From Limnanthes douglasii subsp. nivea (taxonomy: Eukaryota; Streptophyta; Magnoliopsida; Brassicales; Limnanthaceae): DNA of 64,000 nt. Under the pieces are notes generated by a model that did not search any database, was not told the origin of the DNA, and saw only the letters and a program-made list of their open reading frames with translations. Position numbers and translations under genes: made by a program. The DNA lies in NCBI GenBank assembly GCA_036936605.1, contig JAUPFV010000005.1:1539670-1603669 (forward strand), written 5' to 3'. Below are positions 34,050 through 45,890 of the stretch, in pieces. Position 1 is the first letter of the stretch. Every line of letters starts with the position of its first letter.

Positions 34050-35200
34050 TCAATGGTAATAAAGGTAACATATTTTGGCATAAATTAAAGAGGCTCATAT
34101 CTACTATTATAGATGGGAACAAGATTTGTTTTGGTAATATCTTCAAAAATATCTGAAACTAAAGATACAACTAATTCTCTATAGCTTAAATATAATAATT
34201 ATAACTCTCTTAAAAATAAGAACACCCTATATAAAGCTAAGATATGGCATCTTCATCTTCTTTCCAAAGAAGAGTCTTATTGGCTTAAAATATCTCACTT
34301 AAATTGGATTAAAGATCGAGACCGTGATACTAAAACCTATTCTAGTTATATCAATACGAAAAAGACAAATAACAGCATCAGTGAATATGCTGCGATATAT
34401 TTCAAATCTTACCTTATTGAGACTCCTCCTAATGCTAATTTGGACATTCCTCAAGACTTAATTACTAACCTAGTAAATGAGGATAATAGTAGAAACCTAA
34501 TGTTCATCCCTAATGTGGAGGACATCCATAATGTTGTCAATTTGTTTGAAAGTGCTAGGATATAATTAAGGGTAATTTTACCGTTGATATTCAATCATAC
34601 TTTCATGGTTATAATATCCCCCATAGGTTCTTTTTTACCCTAATCTTCATAATTCATAAGTCTAACAATCTTACTTCATGGAAAGAGTTTAAACCTATTA
34701 TCGCACTCTCCTAAACATAATTATATCTAAACTTCTCAATAATTCTAAAAAATTATTCTCCCTAAAATTATCTCTTTTATTCATGGTGTATTTTTCCTTG
34801 ATATAGACATCCAAGATAATGTTCTTCTTGGTAAAGACATGATACATCACCTCAAGAACAAAACAAAAGGGATAAAATTTTAAAAATGAAGTTGACATGA
34901 CTAAAGCTTTGAACAAAATGTCTGAGAGCTTTATTCTTAGAATTTTATCTTTCTTTGGTTTCTCTTCAAACTTTATCAACATGGTTGTTAGTACGATTAA
35001 AGAGATTCTTATGTCAATTATAATTAATGGAAAATCAAAAGACTACTTTAAAACTATCAAAATAATAAGACAAAGTGATCTATTTTCCCGTACCTTATTC
35101 ATCATAGTTGAAGAGTACCTCATTTGAGGTCTGAACAACATGTTCAATGATAATATATCAATGACTTACAAGACCATAAGCCTATCATTGTCCTCTATTT
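34050..35200 (+). pseudogene. L1-type LINE reverse transcriptase remnant
   Basis: The translation, in shifting frames, runs through the linker and fingers of a plant LINE reverse transcriptase. In order: FWHKLKRLISTIIDGNKICF, EESYWLKISHLNWIKDRDRD, TPPNANLDIPQDLITNLVNE, NVEDIHNVVNLFESA, ILPKIISFIHGVF, DIQDNVLLGKDMIHHLKNKT, then 34897-35127 with MTKALNKMSESFILRILSFF and GFSSNFINMVVSTIKEI. The last open frame ends at FIIVEEYLI. The catalytic YADD block, normally a little further on, is lost, because unrelated sequence starts by about 35260. Many stops. It is a different copy from the LINE at 21.9 kb. Confidence 0.8.
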
Positions 35201-35269
35201 TTCCTTTTGTCATGATTTCCTAATATTTCCTCCATTGTCATATTTTTCCAATCAAAGAAGGTGGCTTGC

Positions 35270-36645
35270 CTCCACAAGATCTAGCATCAGAACCGGATCC
35301 AAAGCTTGTCTGCCAATGAATATCTCAACCTGATTGCAAAGTTTTCCTTCCCATTCGCAACAGATCGGAGAGCCATTTGAAAGAAAAATCCATCAAAGAA
35401 AAGAAAGGTAAAAAGGCAGCTAGCACATCTGGTGCTAGCCCTTCCTCACCACAGAAGCCAAAGCGTCGAAAATGAAAAACTGCAGAACAACCTCTCTCAC
35501 CTATCGACAAAGGAAAAGATCAAGAACCATCCTCAAAGAAAAAGAAAACTTCTTCTTGTTCCCAAGGAAATAAAATGAAACAAATGAGTATCTCTTCGTA
35601 TACTTTGGTCGGGGAAGACGAAAACACCGCTGCCGAAAACCAACAAAACCCACAAAATACTTCGATCGAAGAACATCCAAACAAAGATAATCCTGTGATA
35701 GTCATCGAAGATAGCACCTCCAACGAAAATCAGGCTACTAAAAACTTTGATCATGATATATTTATCAGCTTCAAAAACACTGAAGCCCTTACTGGTGAAG
35801 AAGACCCTGTTCTTAAAGTCATCCAAAACTACATGCTTAATTTTGGGAGACCTACACCAGTCGAACCTTCTCCAGAGGCCATCCATTCTCATGAACCTAT
35901 CACCCATATGAGTCAAGGGACTCGCACATCGGAACTTCGTCTTCCTCCTCCAAATCCTATAATCATCGTCGCACTTAAACCATTTGTCGATCTTGAAACT
36001 GCAGCGAAGACTCTTGCTTCTAAAGTCGAAGCTTCTCAGAACCATCTGAAGAAACTAGCGAAATATATTGTTTATTACAAAAAAGCATACAAGGCTGAGA
36101 AAACAATCAGAGAAGATTTGCACGGTAAAGTAGTTGATCAATTTCACGGTTATGAAATGGCAAGGTCCAAACTCATAAAGAGTGCTCTCTGCATGAAGAA
36201 CCATCTGCGAATCACCCACATTGTGAACGAACTCTCAAGAGGAAGAGATAAACAAGCTCAAGGCTAATCATGATACTGAACTGACCACTGAAAAATCGAA
36301 CTCGAGTAAACGTCGATATTTTCTCACTCTTTGTGAGACAAAAAATAAAAAGCTAACTGATGAGATATCCAAATTGAAAGAGAATTTCGAAGGAGAGAAA
36401 ACTACTGTTGTAGCTGCTGTCGAGGATGAACTTTCAAAGGATATGAAAACACCTATCAACATCGGAAAATAAGATGCAACAATACTCCTTCTTCGAGAGC
36501 TTCACACTTCTTATCCAAAAATCGACCTTACAAGTTTTTGGACTGACATCCCTGAAGAAAAGTGCCCTAAGTGAAGCTTTCGATCCTATTCCTGATTTGT
36601 CTTCCTTAGAAGATGATTCATCCGAAGAAGAAGAATCCCCTGATT
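35270..36645 (+). pseudogene. antisense extra gene (aORF) of the Tat gypsy element
   Basis: A 230-codon frame (35575-36267) extends upstream in the same frame through a TGA at about 35475 to about 35300. It has a Lys/Ser-rich basic stretch (SSKKKKTSSC), an acidic Glu/Asn-rich middle and, from about 36000, a coiled-coil-like helix. After a one-base shift near 36260 the coiled coil continues (KKLTDEISKLKENFEGEK) and ends in an acidic tail (EDDSSEEEESPD) with a stop at about 36645. It lies just past integrase and points against pol. That is the place of the extra frames known from Tat-lineage gypsy elements, often annotated as putative gypsy-type transposase. Its function is unknown. Confidence 0.6.
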
Positions 36646-37180
36646 AATTTTACCACCATTTTTTGTCTGTCATATTAAGAATTTTATTTCAGTACGTCAA
36701 TGAATTAAACAAAATGAAAAATGGTTTTTCTATTTCATTATTATCTTTGCATATTATTCGATGGTAAATTAAAAATAAAATTATTATAAAATATAAACTT
36801 GCCACCTTAACGACCTTAACGAAATTGATGAACACGGTAGCTCTTCGAAAAACTCTCAATGATTTAAGCCTTTGTAACTCTTCGACAAATTCTCAATGCG
36901 TTATTAAGCTTTAACAGCTCTTCAAAAAATTCTCAGTGTGCTATTAAGCGTCCACTTAAAAATAAAAATGTAATGTGATTGTTAAACATGGTTGTTCCTT
37001 CGAAAAGTGTTATAAACACTTCAGAACATTCTACTTTTAACTAATATCAAAGGTAATCAGTCTTTGATATTTGCTAAGATAGTATTCAAACATATGTAAC
37101 CAACCATTAGCTAAAAACGAACTTTATTGATAATATTGAATATGTACACGACGCCTCGTTAAAACCTTCCTAGGCCAACA
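36646..37180. repeat. non-coding region with a 37-39-bp tandem repeat
   Basis: Three units begin with AGCTCTTCGAAAAACTCTC or close variants near 36839, 36876 and 36915, each ending with a TTATTAAGC-like word. The rest is AT-rich. It separates the antisense gene from integrase and is probably part of the same element. Confidence 0.65.
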
Positions 37181-37239
37181 TGAGAGGAAAGAGTGTGCCA
37201 TTCAAAACAAACATTCTAAAGTAAAAAAACATATCTACT

Positions 37240-38610
37240 CCTAATAAAGCTTAAAGTGTTGGATATTCCACGGATGTTGAAGCATCCTCCCCTCGAAATC
37301 ACAAAGTCGATAAGACCCTGGCTTAATTCTTTCTACAACTGTATAAGGCCCTTCCCAATTTGGAGCAATTTTTCCGAGGTTCTTCTCCTTTGTGTGTAAG
37401 AAAACGTTTCGCAACACCTTATCACCCTTTTTAAATTCTCTTCACTTCAGCTTCAAATCATATCTATTTCTCCTAAGAGTTTGATAATGAATTATATTCA
37501 TATGAGCTCTAACTCTTTTTTCCTCAATCAGATCCAAATTAGCCCTTCGAACTTTATCATTAGACCTTTCAGAATATTGAGATATTCTAAAAGATGACAT
37601 CATAGATTCAATGGGGCTGACTGCATCCATACCGTATGCCAAAGCAAAATGAGTCTCTTTTGTAGCCTCTCTTGGAGTTGTTCGATAAGCCCAAAGTAAC
37701 TCTTGCAAATAGTTTGGCCATTTTCCTGCTGCCCCTATCAAATTCTTCTTCAAGCCATCTAAAATTATTCTATTTGTCACTTCCACTTGTCCATTAGCTT
37801 GAGGATGAAAAGATGTCGAAAAACATTTTGAATTCCTTTAGAAGTACAAAATGCATCCATTTCCCTATTATTAAACCGAGGGTCATTATCTATTGTTATC
37901 CTCTGAGGAACTCCAAAACGACAACATATACTGTTCACAATCAATTTGATGACATCTTTTGCCTTTGTTCCTGATAGCGGTTCTACCTCTGCCCACTTTG
38001 TAAAATAATCAACCGCCACAATTATCAGCTGTTTTCCCCCAAAAGCCATTAGAAAAGGTCCCACCACATCAATTCTCCACCTATCAAATGGTATTGCCTC
38101 AGATATAGACATAAGTGGTACTGCTCGTCTGTGAATAGCATTGACAAATCCGTGACAAGTATCACAACCTCGGACTAAATTCCTATCATCGTTCATGATT
38201 GTAGGCCAATAAAACCCTACAAGTAAAACTCGACGTGATAAAGATTTGAACCCACAATGAGCTGACCCTTCACTATCATGCAACTCTGACAATACTTCTT
38301 GTGATTCTTGTTTACTTAAACATCGTAATAAATGCATGCTCAATGCCTTTTTATATAAAATCCCATCTACCACTATATATCTGAAGGCTTTACCCCTCAA
38401 CGTTTTGGCCAATTGTGAATCATGTGGAAGTATTCCTTGAGTCAAAAAATTAAGGATATCTGATCGCCAATCGCTCCGGCTTTTATCAGTGGTAAAAAAT
38501 TCTTCTATACATTCACATTGGCTAGATTGAGCAACAATTGAAGGATTTTCTTGTAATAAAATCCAAGGATATTCTTCCTTGTAAGCAACGTTTTCTAAAT
38601 CAACCATCAT
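37240..38610 (-). pseudogene. gypsy integrase
   Basis: The first open piece (37777-38610) has the HHCC zinc domain (HDSEGSAHCGFKSLSRRV, GFYWPTIMNDD, CDTCHGF) and the catalytic core. DRWRIDVVGPF carries the first Asp and TIDNDPRFNN the second. A frameshift near 37785 leads into the second piece (37442-37786), where EVTNRIILDGLKKNL carries the catalytic Glu, followed by LLWAYRTTPREATKETHFAL. After a stop at about 37442 the C-terminal part KKGDKVLRNVF ... GKIAPNWEGPYTV and GRMLQHPWNIQHFKLY can be read to about 37240. It would insert element DNA. All three acidic residues are still encoded. Confidence 0.88.
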
Positions 38611-38890
38611 GTTACTTCATCGGCCAATATATTCCACAACAACGTTGTCAAACAAAAGCATTAAATTCCGAAGCTTCCGAAGATACAAAATCAAACGATC
38701 CTTTCTTGCTTCGGAAAATCCAGATACCTGATTTACTAATAACTGAGAATCTAATTCCAAGCGCACTGAAGTTGCCCCACAAAATTTTTCCAATCTCAAA
38801 CCTGCCAAAGTAACTTCGTATTCAGTTTTATTGTTCGAAACATGAAACCCAAATTATTAGATTGAACCATTGTCTCTCCCGTCGGAGCTA
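38611..38890 (-). pseudogene. second, archaeal-type RNase H of the gypsy element
   Basis: The 63-codon piece at 38617-38808 reads AGLRLEKFCGATSVRLELDS, then QLLVNQVSGFSEARKDRLIL and a VVVEYIGR end. The LDSQLLVNQV strand and following helix are typical of the additional RNase H in Tat elements. It is separated from integrase only by a stop near 38611. Confidence 0.75.
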
Positions 38891-40004
38891 TTAACTGAAC
38901 CTAGCACTACACCCCGAAACACTAGATCCTCCATCTGGTGATGACAACAAATTTTTAATGTTTGTGAAAGCTACTTCATATTCCGATGTCCATTCGAACC
39001 TAACATGCCCTCGTAATAATTGAAAGAAAGGAAAGTATTTTTCAGAGAATCTTGAAATAAATCGATTAAGTGTTGCTAACCTTCCTGTGAGAATTTACAC
39101 TTCTTTGATTTACCGAGGAAAATTCATTATTATCATAGCTTTCAATTATTCTGGGTCAATTTCTATTCCTTTCTCACTGATGATAAAACCCAAAAACTTC
39201 CCCGATCAAACTCCGAATGTGCACTTCTCAGGATTTAATTTCAACATGATCGCCCTTAAATTCAAAAAGGCTTCCTCTAAATCCTCAAGATGCACTTCAT
39301 CCTTTGACGTTTTTACTACCATGTCGTCTATATATACCTCTATATTTCTTCTGATCTACGTAGCAAAAGCTTTATTCATTAATCTCTGATAAGTGGCTCC
39401 AGCATTCTTCGATCCGAAGGTCATCACCCTATAACAATGCAGGTCCCTATCAGTTATAAACGTTGTGCATTCTTGATCTTTAGGATCCATTGGGATCTGA
39501 TTATACCCTATAAAAGCATCCATAAAAGTTAAAATTTTGTTTTCTGAAGTAGAATCAATCAACTGATTTATTCGAGGAACAGGAAATGGATCTTTGGGAC
39601 ATGCTATATTCAAATGTGTAAAATCCACACACATCCTCAATTTCCCATTCTTTTTTTTACTACTACTGGATTTTCCGTCCACAAAGGATACTGTGATTCT
39701 CTTATGTGTCTGACTTTAGAAAATCAATCCACTTCAGCAACAATCGCTTCCACTTTTCCGACGAAAACATTCTTCTTTTTCGAATACCCGGCTTGACCTT
39801 CGGATCTACAGTCAAGCTGTGCCGAATTACCTTGATAAGTAATCCTGTTACATCCTCTTTCCTCCAAGCGAAGACATCCAAATTTTGAGATAAAAAATCA
39901 AACAATTGTTGACGTAGAAAAGGGGCCAATAAAGTTCCAATTCGAAATACCCTTGCTTCTGAAAACGTAAACTCATCTATCTCTTCACTCACCGTTAAAA
40001 ACAT
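38891..40004 (-). pseudogene. gypsy reverse transcriptase and first RNase H
   Basis: The piece at 39702-40004 begins with the linker and contains FLRQQLFDFLSQNLDVFAWR and HSLTVDPKVKPGIRKRR. After a break near 39700 the piece at 39356-39682 carries KKKNGKLRMCVDFTHLNIAC, FPVPRINQLIDS, FMDAFIGYNQIPMDPKD and CYRVMTFGSKNAGATYQRLM. A TAG lies at about 39357, five codons before the catalytic VYIDDMVVKT. Beyond it the thumb and RNase H start (NPEKCTFGV, KFLGFIISEKGIEIDPE, then FFQLLRGHVRFEWTSE) can be followed to about 38950 through several stops. Confidence 0.85.
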
Positions 40005-40019
40005 TGGGTTTCCCTTGGA

Positions 40020-40690
40020 TCGTCAACCTTTTCTTCTAAGTCTGAGGGTACCCCTTCACGCATTAAATCTCCACTGCCAGACCCTCGAATCCAAAGTGCA
40101 GTGGCATAGTATTCCCTAGCAACCTTCTGATCGCCTCAGACAACCCCTACTCAGTCTCCAGCCACATACTTAAAGTATTGATGAACTGTAGACACCACCT
40201 CATACATTCTTGAAAGCCACGATCTTCCCAAAATTGCATTATAACTTGTGGGACACTCCACCACCACAAAGAGTATCTGGACTTTTTTCTTAAATGGTCT
40301 TTTTCCCAAACTGAACTCACCCTTGAATTCTCTAACAGCACGAGCTGTTACACCCGTGAAACCAATAATCGTTCGATCTGATTGAGAAATCTGAGGCGGA
40401 TTCCTCATTCTATTATAGGTCGATTTAAAAAGAACTTTAGCAAAACTGCCAGTGTCAATCAACACACGTCGAATTTCGACGCCAGCCACCTCAGCTCCAA
40501 TCACCACAACATCTTTATGCGGTCCTGCAGTACCTCTCAGATCGTCTTCATCAAACAAAATGAAAGGAATATATTTATTCCCATACAAGTGCGTAGACAT
40601 CCTCCCTTCAATTTGAGTTGTTAAATTGACAACATGCCTTATCCTCAAACTATCCGAGTTTCTAGTCATTGAATCGCCTCAAAAAATAGC
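40020..40690 (-). pseudogene. gypsy aspartic protease region
   Basis: The 172-codon piece at 40151-40669 holds IPFILFDEDDLRG, VVVIGAEVAGVEIRRVLIDT with the LIDTGSFAKVLF active-site turn, and FVVVECPTSYNAILGRSWLS. DTG is the catalytic triad of the retroviral-type protease that cleaves the polyprotein. The piece ends at TGA or TAG codons near 40150, before the linker to reverse transcriptase. Confidence 0.85.
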
Positions 40691-41480
40691 CATCGATTCA
40701 AAAAACTTGCATAGCTCCCGAACACGTCCCTTTTCCACAGGCTATTCGACTGTCATCAAAATCAATCTGTTTGGATCTTTTTCAACATAATCAAAAGAAG
40801 AATCGAACGGTTCAGCCTGTGAATCCAAAATCATCAAATTCTCAGCTACCAGTGCAGCCTTCGAAGTTGATGCACCATTATTTTTTGATGCACTACCATG
40901 TGACTTCACATAAGTCACGAGCTTTCCATTCTCAATCAAATATTGGATTTATTTCTTCAGAGATATACAATCATTTGTATTATTTCCAATATCATCATGA
41001 TATCTGCAAATTTATTATTCCTCTCCTCTCTTTGTTTGCTGATAGGAGCCGGCTTCCTGAAATTTACAAAGCTCTTAGTCTTATCCCATATGACGGAAAC
41101 ATTCTTTATCAGATCAACATAGTATTCTAGCTTGACCCATGTATTTGGTTTAGGCATGTTGTAAGTGTTAGATGGAGCGTGGTTCTAATAACCACCAATC
41201 CGAGGAGGCAAATTGCTGTTCTTTTGCCTCGACTGATAATTGTCATTACCATTATTATTACCATTTGAGGGCTGCCCCTGATTATTGGCTACCTGTCCCG
41301 AATTTTTTGGACTGCTAACTAGTCCACCTCGGCAATAACCCTTGGCGAAAAGCTTCCATGGCCATATTTTCCTCACAATTGTCCAAACTAGCCTTGGTAA
41401 ACACAAATCTCTTTGTATAGTCTTTCACTTTTTCTCATGGTGCCTGCTTGAACTGAATAATGTTGTAACAAATTAAACAT
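40691..41480 (-). pseudogene. gypsy gag C-terminal part
   Basis: Going down the strand: KVKDYTKRF and FTKASLDNCEENMAM (about 41440-41360), a Gly/Asn/Gln-rich linker (41185-41300), FVNFRKPAPISKQREERNNK, a shifted CCHC-like HDDIGN ... DCISLKK stretch (about 40990-40950), then LIENGKLVTYVKSHGS. This is the end of a Tat gag. The sequence loses recognisable gag at about 41480, where AT-rich DNA begins. Confidence 0.7.
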
Positions 41481-41930
41481 TCTCATCCGACTGTAATGGA
41501 ATAAATAATAATTATTCCAAACCACTTTAAATATTGATTATGCTTTTGGTTTGTTTTTTGTTTTTTATGTCTTAACCCTATTATTTTGGTGGTCCTAAAA
41601 AAAATTAGGAAAAGATCTTCAACCCTATTATTTTGGTTCTAATCATTCAAAAATTGCTTATGTTAAAAATTATGAATTAGTGTTATATATTTTGTTTTAT
41701 TCATTTAAATTCAAACTTTTTTTCTAAATTAAAAATAAAAATAGTTTTTTGCGCATTGTCCAACACAACAAGATAAAACAAATAACATAGATAATGACAC
41801 CAAAAACAACCAAAACATAAAAAAAAAATTGTAATTTTTTGTTTCGTTCATTATTTTTTCTAACATAAGTTAAATTATATTATATACTACTGATTGCATA
41901 TTCTTAAAATAAAAGAACATAAAGTAAAAA
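41481..41930. other. AT-rich spacer
   Basis: No coding signal. TATTATTTTGGT occurs twice (about 41580 and 41620). Confidence 0.45.
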
Positions 41931-42640
41931 TATTGTAGTTTATCTTCTATTTCAGTTCATCTTCTTTAATCATCGATTGTTTCCATCGTCATTTTTTCCA
42001 CCATACGTTCGAGCTCTTTGTTAAAAAATTGTAGTTGCTTCTTTAACCTTTTTTCATGGTTTCCAACTCTTCATCTATTTCTTTCGATTTAACTTTGTTT
42101 TTTCGAAATAAATTTTCAATTTCCTCAATATCCATGATAATCAAACAATATTATGTGAGCCGATAGAATACAAAAATGATATTTGTATAGGACTTACAAT
42201 AATTGAGTAATATTCTATTAATTACAAATAGTTTGTATAGTCAAATGATAGAGTCTAATTAATAATTTGTTATATTGTAATAAAAAGTTTAATTTTGTAG
42301 AACTAAATTTTGGTTCTAATTATACCAAAATTTAGTTTTGAATACAATACATACTACTATGAAATTAATTTCTTTAATACAATATAACAAATTATAATAT
42401 TACTCAATTCACATTATAATATTGTTTGATTATTATGGAAATTGAAAATTTATTTCAAAAAATCAAAGTTAAATCGGAAGAAATAGATGAAGAGAAAATC
42501 ATGAAGAAATGGTTGAATAAACAACTACGATTTTTTATCAAAGAGCTCGAATCGTATGTGGAAAAAATGATGATGGAAACAATAGATATTAAAGAAGATG
42601 AACTGAAATAGAAGATGAACTACAATATTTTTCGATGATA
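41931..42640. repeat. large inverted repeat with arms of about 200 bp
   Basis: The stretch 41935-42155 is the imperfect reverse complement of 42415-42640. Paired words include CAATTTCCTCAATATCCATG with CATTATGG-AAATTGAAAATT on the right, TTCTTTCGATTTAACTTTG with CAAAGTTAAATCGGAAGAA, and CCATCGTCATTTTTTCCACC with its complement. The spacer also has shorter self-complementary words around TAATTTGTTATATTGTAAT. A transcript across it would fold into a long hairpin. The right arm encodes the 61-codon frame described next. Confidence 0.8.
42426..42611 (+). CDS. 61-codon charged helical frame in the inverted-repeat arm
   Basis: The frame is MIIMEIENLFQKIKVKSEEI followed by a Lys/Glu-rich helix with WLNKQLRFFIKELESYVEKM and ending in KEDELK. 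Hydrophobic residues recur at heptad-like spacing, as in a short coiled coil. The left arm encodes a damaged version on the minus strand, with stops. It may be an exon copied from a host gene into a fold-back element. I do not recognise a family, and expression is doubtful. Confidence 0.25.
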   Translation: MIIMEIENLFQKIKVKSEEIDEEKIMKKWLNKQLRFFIKELESYVEKMMMETIDIKEDELK

Positions 42641-43575
42641 AATTTGTATTAGTGACCGTAAGTCTTCTTCTAAAATTAAAAAGCGTTAAAAAAATTTTTG
42701 GGTCTCACTTGAAATTTAAGTTTTTAAAAAATATGTAATGGTGATCGTAATTTTACTTGCAGCAATATTGATTATTTTATATAACACTATAAATTTTGAA
42801 AAAAATTAATTTTGAATACGTGCATTTCAATTTAAAAATACATTTAAATGAATAAAATTTTAGAATCCAACCGAATGAATCTATATTTTTATTTCATTTT
42901 ATTAGAATGAGGAGTGAACCCTAAATATTTTGTTTTTTAATTTAAATTTGAACCTTTTGATTTCAAGGTCATTATTTATATTTATTTATCTTGTTGTGTA
43001 GGGCAATTTCAAAAAATATCATGCATTTTAATTTGAATGAAAAAGTTTATAACTTAAAAAATAAGAGAACAAAATTTTATAGTCTAATTAATATTTTTGA
43101 ATATTATACCAATAAAAATCAATTGTATTTGTTCCTTAGATATTGTATTTTAAACTTCAAATTTGGTATGGTCAGAACCAAACTCATAATGTTGGACATT
43201 ATTTCTTTAAACATAGTAAAATAGTGTTGGGTTCATTTATCTTAAATCCAAAACACATAAATATATATAAATAAATCAGGGGAGAGTTACATAATGGGTC
43301 TCATATGTGTATTTAATAAATCATACCACAAAAGATCCATTTTACAAATAGTTCCATCACATTTAAGAAAAAATCGAATTACCCTAAAACAAAACAATTG
43401 CAACCCTAAATATATTTTGAAGTCGCATTGTCAACCTTATTAAGAGCAAAATTGTATTTGAAATTTAAATTTGGACTATTGAGTAAATACAATCATATTT
43501 TGGTAGATATAGTTAAAATCTATTTAACTCTCGAGATATTGGTAAATTGTAAACGTTTTAAACCTAATTGATATA
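42641..43575. repeat. AT-rich segmental repeat D, copy 1
   Basis: It is closely similar to 52691-53575 over almost 900 bp. Shared words include ATTAGTGACCGTAAGTCTTC, GGTCAGAACCAAACTCATAA and ACATTATTTCTTTAAA. The short frame at 42991-43224 is a chance frame, because the other copy breaks it. Confidence 0.85.
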
Positions 43576-44860
43576 AATCCCATAAATTTATAAATTATAA
43601 TTATAAATATTGATAAAAATATAATTATAAATATTATAAATATTTACTTGTATTATAATTCCGAATGAGAATAAGTCGGATTCTGATCACCCATTTGGAT
43701 CGCATTTTTTTACTCGAACCTAATCGTGTCTGCCCCGCTACGACTTGAACCATTTTTATACCTAAAAAGAATAAGTATTTTTTTATTCACACTTTGCAAT
43801 TTAATTTTTTCCGAAATCCCAAACGCGAATTAAATTTTACTTACAACATGTTAATTTATTGTATTTAAATGGCACGAGTAATGAAAAAAAATAATTGTGA
43901 ATTTGAAAAACCTTAATCTAAATGAATTTCAAGTTTCGGACGTAAAAAGCGTAATTTTTTTTTGTCTAACTTGGAATCCAATTTTTTTCATAACTTTTAC
44001 CGCTTTACAAACAATACTTGGTTCCACCTCTGTGAAATAGTTATATATAATAGAAAAATAAGAAAAAAATAGTTTTGATTTCCGAATGAAAACAACGGTT
44101 TGTTTTAGTTACATAGATGGATGAGTAAAGACCTAATGGTGGTGATCATTCCAACACTAGTGCATTGGAATAATGGGTGAATTTTGATTATTAGAAACCT
44201 TTAGTAAATTTAGACTTAAAACTCGTTAAAGTTTTTTTTGCTCCTCCCACTTGAAAATTAAGTATTTCGAAACTCTAATGGTGACCGTGATTCTATTTCC
44301 AACAATGTGATTTTTTATATCTAACATTACCCATAAATAACTAAAATAATTATAAAAATGATTGAATTTTATTTTTAAAAACCTTTAGATTATTTATTTT
44401 TGAGTCCGATCTAAAAAAATCATAATTTTAGTATTCCTTACTAGATTGGGGGAATGATCCTGAATATTTAGTTTTTTTATTTGAATTTGAACATTTTGAT
44501 TTCAATTTGATTATTTATATTTTAAGTTATTTTCGTGTGTCGGGGTTCCCGGAAATAATATATTTTTTTATTTTAAATAAAAGTGTTTCAATTTATAAAG
44601 TCTAATTAATATTTTTTGACTTTGTATTTAAAAAATGAAATATATTTGCTCTAGATATTGTATTTAAAATATTTTAATCCTATATCCGAATCATATAAAT
44701 ATATATATATATATATATATGAATAAATAAATTAACTAATTATAATAATTAATATTACAAATATTTATTTTTATTATATTTCAAATTCGGCCCGCTTCAC
44801 TTCAAATTGAACATTATTATTTAGTTACCACAATCCCTAAAGGTCCATATCATGATTTTA
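43576..44860. other. AT-rich region with diverged copies of the same family
   Basis: About 44190-44600 aligns loosely with repeat D (TAAGTATTTCGAAACT, GGTGACCGTGATTCTA, then the TTTGAATTTGAACATTTTGA block). A TA microsatellite lies at 44698-44720. No gene. Confidence 0.55.
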
Positions 44861-45200
44861 GGGGGCACATCATGTGTTGTTGGAGGTTGAAGCTATAAAT
44901 GCATGCATTAAGGATAAGTATGAAACTATTGAAGAGTTGAAATATCACGGGGGAAATTTCGAATTTATTGGAAGTTTCACAAGATTAACACTAAAATGGA
45001 TAGCCTTTTTTGAATTCTTCCTGATACAGTTTGGTTTGGTTTGGATTTTTTTGACGTAATGGTACTTGTAACAAATGTTGATTTTTTCGAATCTAACCGT
45101 ACGGGTAAAAAAGAATTGGTGAATTTTTCAATTTTATTTTTCATAAACCTTAAATAAGTTCCAAAACTAATAAAAGTTAAGTCTATTTTGGTTCTTGTAT
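44861..45200. repeat. repeat E, copy on the left of the copia element
   Basis: It shares CACATCATGT, TTCACAAGATTAACACTA, GTAATGGTACTTGTAACAA and GTTAAGTCTATTTTGGTTCT with 49150-49480. The copia fragment lies between the two copies. They probably result from duplication of this family and not from the copia insertion, which would copy only about 5 bp. Confidence 0.75.
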
Positions 45201-45890
45201 TGGAGCTAACCACTTTAGCTTTATCCATCTTGAACTTCTGAAGAATTTTCTCAATGTATTTTTCTTGTGACAAGAACGACTTCTTCGAATTTTTATCTAT
45301 AGTACTTCGAATGCCAAGAATATGCTTTGGTGAACCTTAATATTTCATTGCGAAAGACTTACTTAACTATTTCTTCAAAGAATCAATCCGCGAAGTATTA
45401 TTCCCAACAATAAGCATAACATCAACGTAAAGTAAGGGAACAATAAAATCACCATCAGTATATTTCTTCACGAATACACAATTATCAGAAGAAGTTTTCT
45501 TATAGTCCCGCTCCCCCATAACTTATATGAACTTTTTATACCACTCTTTTGGAGCTTTCTTCAAACCATATAGATTCTTCTTAAGTCTGCACACATAATC
45601 TTCTTTTCATAAAAATCTCTTCTTCCGAGTCAACATACAAGAATGTCGTTTTTACATCCATTTGGTCAATTTCCAAGCCTAGACTAGTTACGATTACTGG
45701 AACCACACGAATAGCAGACATTTTTACAAGTTGAGAAAATATTTCATCAAAATAAATCCTTTTTTGCTGACCAAAACCTTTGACTTCCAATCTTGTTTTG
45801 TACCGAGGTTGCAGATAACTATAATCTTGCTTCAATCTATATACACATCTGTTACTCAAGCCTTTTCTCTATTCAGGTAGCTCCACTAAC
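45201..45890 (-). pseudogene. copia reverse transcriptase part
   Basis: The piece at 45581-45859 reads CVYRLKQDYSYLQPRYKTRL, EVKGFGQQKRIYFDEIFSQL and LEIDQMDVKTTFLYVDSEEE, which is the first half of RVT_2. Around 45560-45310 further blocks can be followed in other frames. The catalytic YVDD-like segment sits near 45420, with a frame break. The piece up to 45273 holds MSQEKYIEKILQKFKMDKAK, and homology stops at about 45201. Confidence 0.8.

Larger units (their letters stand above)
37181..41480 (-). mobile_element. Ty3/gypsy element, Tat lineage
   Basis: On the minus strand the order is gag end (41480-40690), protease (about 40480), reverse transcriptase and RNase H (about 40000-38890), a second archaeal-type RNase H (about 38880-38617), and integrase (38610-37240). 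A second RNase H before integrase, together with an antisense gene after it, is diagnostic of the Tat group. Neither LTR nor the start of gag is present. Stops and frameshifts occur throughout. Confidence 0.85.

Noticed and set aside
35533..36045. A 170-codon minus-strand gene
   Set aside because: It is the shadow of the plus-strand antisense gene, whose composition is far more protein-like.
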